Below, piece after piece: positions 22,133 to 22,895 of a stretch of 22,895 bases of DNA. Source of the stretch: a virus. Both the position numbers and the translations under genes were made by a program. The stretch covers positions 1-22,895 of IMG/VR virus record IMGVR_UViG_3300042907_000385; one strand, written 5' to 3'. Each line of letters begins with the position of its first letter. Position 1 is the first letter of the stretch. The notes under the pieces were generated by a model. That model had not been told where the DNA came from and ran no database searches. It saw nothing but the letters and a program-made list of their open reading frames with translations.

Positions 22133-22895
22133 ATGAGTGTCTTTGTTGACAGAAAATATCTTTTATTGATATCACCCAAACTTAAATTGTTTTCACAGAA
22201 GAAACCAGACCTATACAACTTTAGGTGTCCTATCTGTGGTGATTCACAAAAAGACAAAAATAAATCTCGCGGTTATGTGTTCAAAAGAAAGGATGATTAT
22301 TTCTTTCGGTGCCATAACTGCTCTGCATCCTTGAATTTCTATAATTTCTTAGAGAAGGTACAACCTTCCATTTTGAGAGAATATTCTTTAGAACGGTTTC
22401 GTAATGATGAACCAAAACCAAAAGAACCATCTATAGAAATTCCAAAAACGAAACCAGTATTCAAAAAGAAACTAAAACTCAAGATGGTTTCGGAACTTTC
22501 TGATACACATCTTGCAAAGAAGTATTGCATAGACCGAAAGATACCAGAGGAATCCCTCTATAACCTCTACTACGCTCCAGATTTCAAGAAGTTTGTGGAA
22601 GACCTCGGTGTAGATAAAAACAACCTCATAGACGACGACAAGAGGTTGGTGATACCATTCTATGACAAGAACAAGAACCTTGTTGCTCTACAGGGAAGGA
22701 CACTAACCAATTCGAATATGAGATATATAACTGTGAAAATCACAGAAGAAAGTGAAAAGTTCTTTGGGCTGGATCGCATAAATGAAGATGAGAAAATATA
22801 TGTTGTCGAAGGTCCAATCGATTCTTTATTTTTAGAAAATGCGATTGCAACTGCTGATAGTAACCTCACTCGCGTAGATCAATTGTTCGATAAGA
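22133..22895 (+). CDS. 61: gp61-like DNA primase, N-terminal part (truncated by window end)
   Basis: 254 codons from ATG 22133 to the window edge with no stop; T4 gp61 has 342 residues. The N-terminal zinc-binding domain has C32-P-I-C35-G-D and C60-H-N-C63, as in phage primases, with SRGYVF and YFFRCHNC around it. Further on, RLVIPFYDKNKNLVALQGRTL (an RNA-polymerase-domain segment) and KIYVVEGPIDSLFL, the start of the TOPRIM domain with its acidic E-G-P-x-D, are visible. It would make RNA primers at the replication fork together with gp41 helicase. SD GAGG at 22124-22127, 5 nt from the ATG. Confidence 0.92.
   Translation, partial: MSVFVDRKYLLLISPKLKLFSQKKPDLYNFRCPICGDSQKDKNKSRGYVFKRKDDYFFRCHNCSASLNFYNFLEKVQPSILREYSLERFRNDEPKPKEPSIEIPKTKPVFKKKLKLKMVSELSDTHLAKKYCIDRKIPEESLYNLYYAPDFKKFVEDLGVDKNNLIDDDKRLVIPFYDKNKNLVALQGRTLTNSNMRYITVKITEESEKFFGLDRINEDEKIYVVEGPIDSLFLENAIATADSNLTRVDQLFDK

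Noticed and set aside
22339-22530. Minus-strand open frame of 63 codons
   Set aside because: Opposite the primase gene, which has clear zinc-binding and TOPRIM motifs.

Overview
The window looks like part of the genome of a T4-like (tevenvirus-related) lytic myovirus, probably marine, that infects a Gram-negative host. The T4 replication/recombination core is recognisable at both ends: the C-terminus of DNA polymerase gp43, then UvsX recombinase, a small protein in the position of T4 gene 40, and gp41 replicative helicase on the left; gp61 primase, cut by the window edge, on the right. The DNA is AT-rich, genes are packed with 1-11 nt overlaps, and several small proteins resemble types I remember from marine T4-like phages of cyanobacteria and Pelagibacter. 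I see no photosynthesis genes, tRNAs or CRISPR arrays. A lipobox lipoprotein in the lysis cassette argues for a host with an outer membrane.

Layout. (1) 1-2912: replication operon (43 end, uvsX, gene-40-like, 41). (2) 2909-5222: two conserved-looking unknowns, one with DUF4338/DruA-like sequence features. (3) 5239-14188: an 11-gene glycan island, one strand, largely translationally coupled, with seven glycosyltransferase-like proteins plus a GNAT acetyltransferase, a DegT/DnrJ-type PLP aminotransferase, an extended SDR epimerase/dehydratase and a zinc-type sugar C-methyltransferase. It looks designed to build and attach an unusual amino/branched sugar, with the early NDP-sugar steps left to the host. 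(4) 14258-21063: a virion-cargo-like region behind a perfect T4-type late promoter word (TATAAATA). It holds a ligase/nucleotidyltransferase-like protein, an 888-residue NMNAT-like plus P-loop kinase fusion with a long charged tail, a charged protein with an internal repeat, a probable structural protein with its own late-promoter-like site, SD and terminator, and three small proteins. (5) 21074-22108: a divergent lysis-type cassette, with a holin-like and an Rz1-like lipoprotein gene on the minus strand behind their own TATAAATA site and an XhlA-like membrane protein on the plus strand. (6) 22133-end: gp61 primase.

The most interesting signal is in region 4. Four proteins start with MK(S/R/T)F followed by an acidic or hydroxyl-rich stretch; three of these closely match the capsid-targeting sequence of T4 internal proteins (MKTYQEFIAEA-like, cut by prohead protease after L/I-x-E). 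Two of the four are predicted enzymes (a KxDG nucleotidyltransferase and the NMNAT/kinase fusion), encoded by overlapping genes. The hypothesis is that this phage packages nucleotide- or NAD-related enzymes inside its head and injects them with the DNA.
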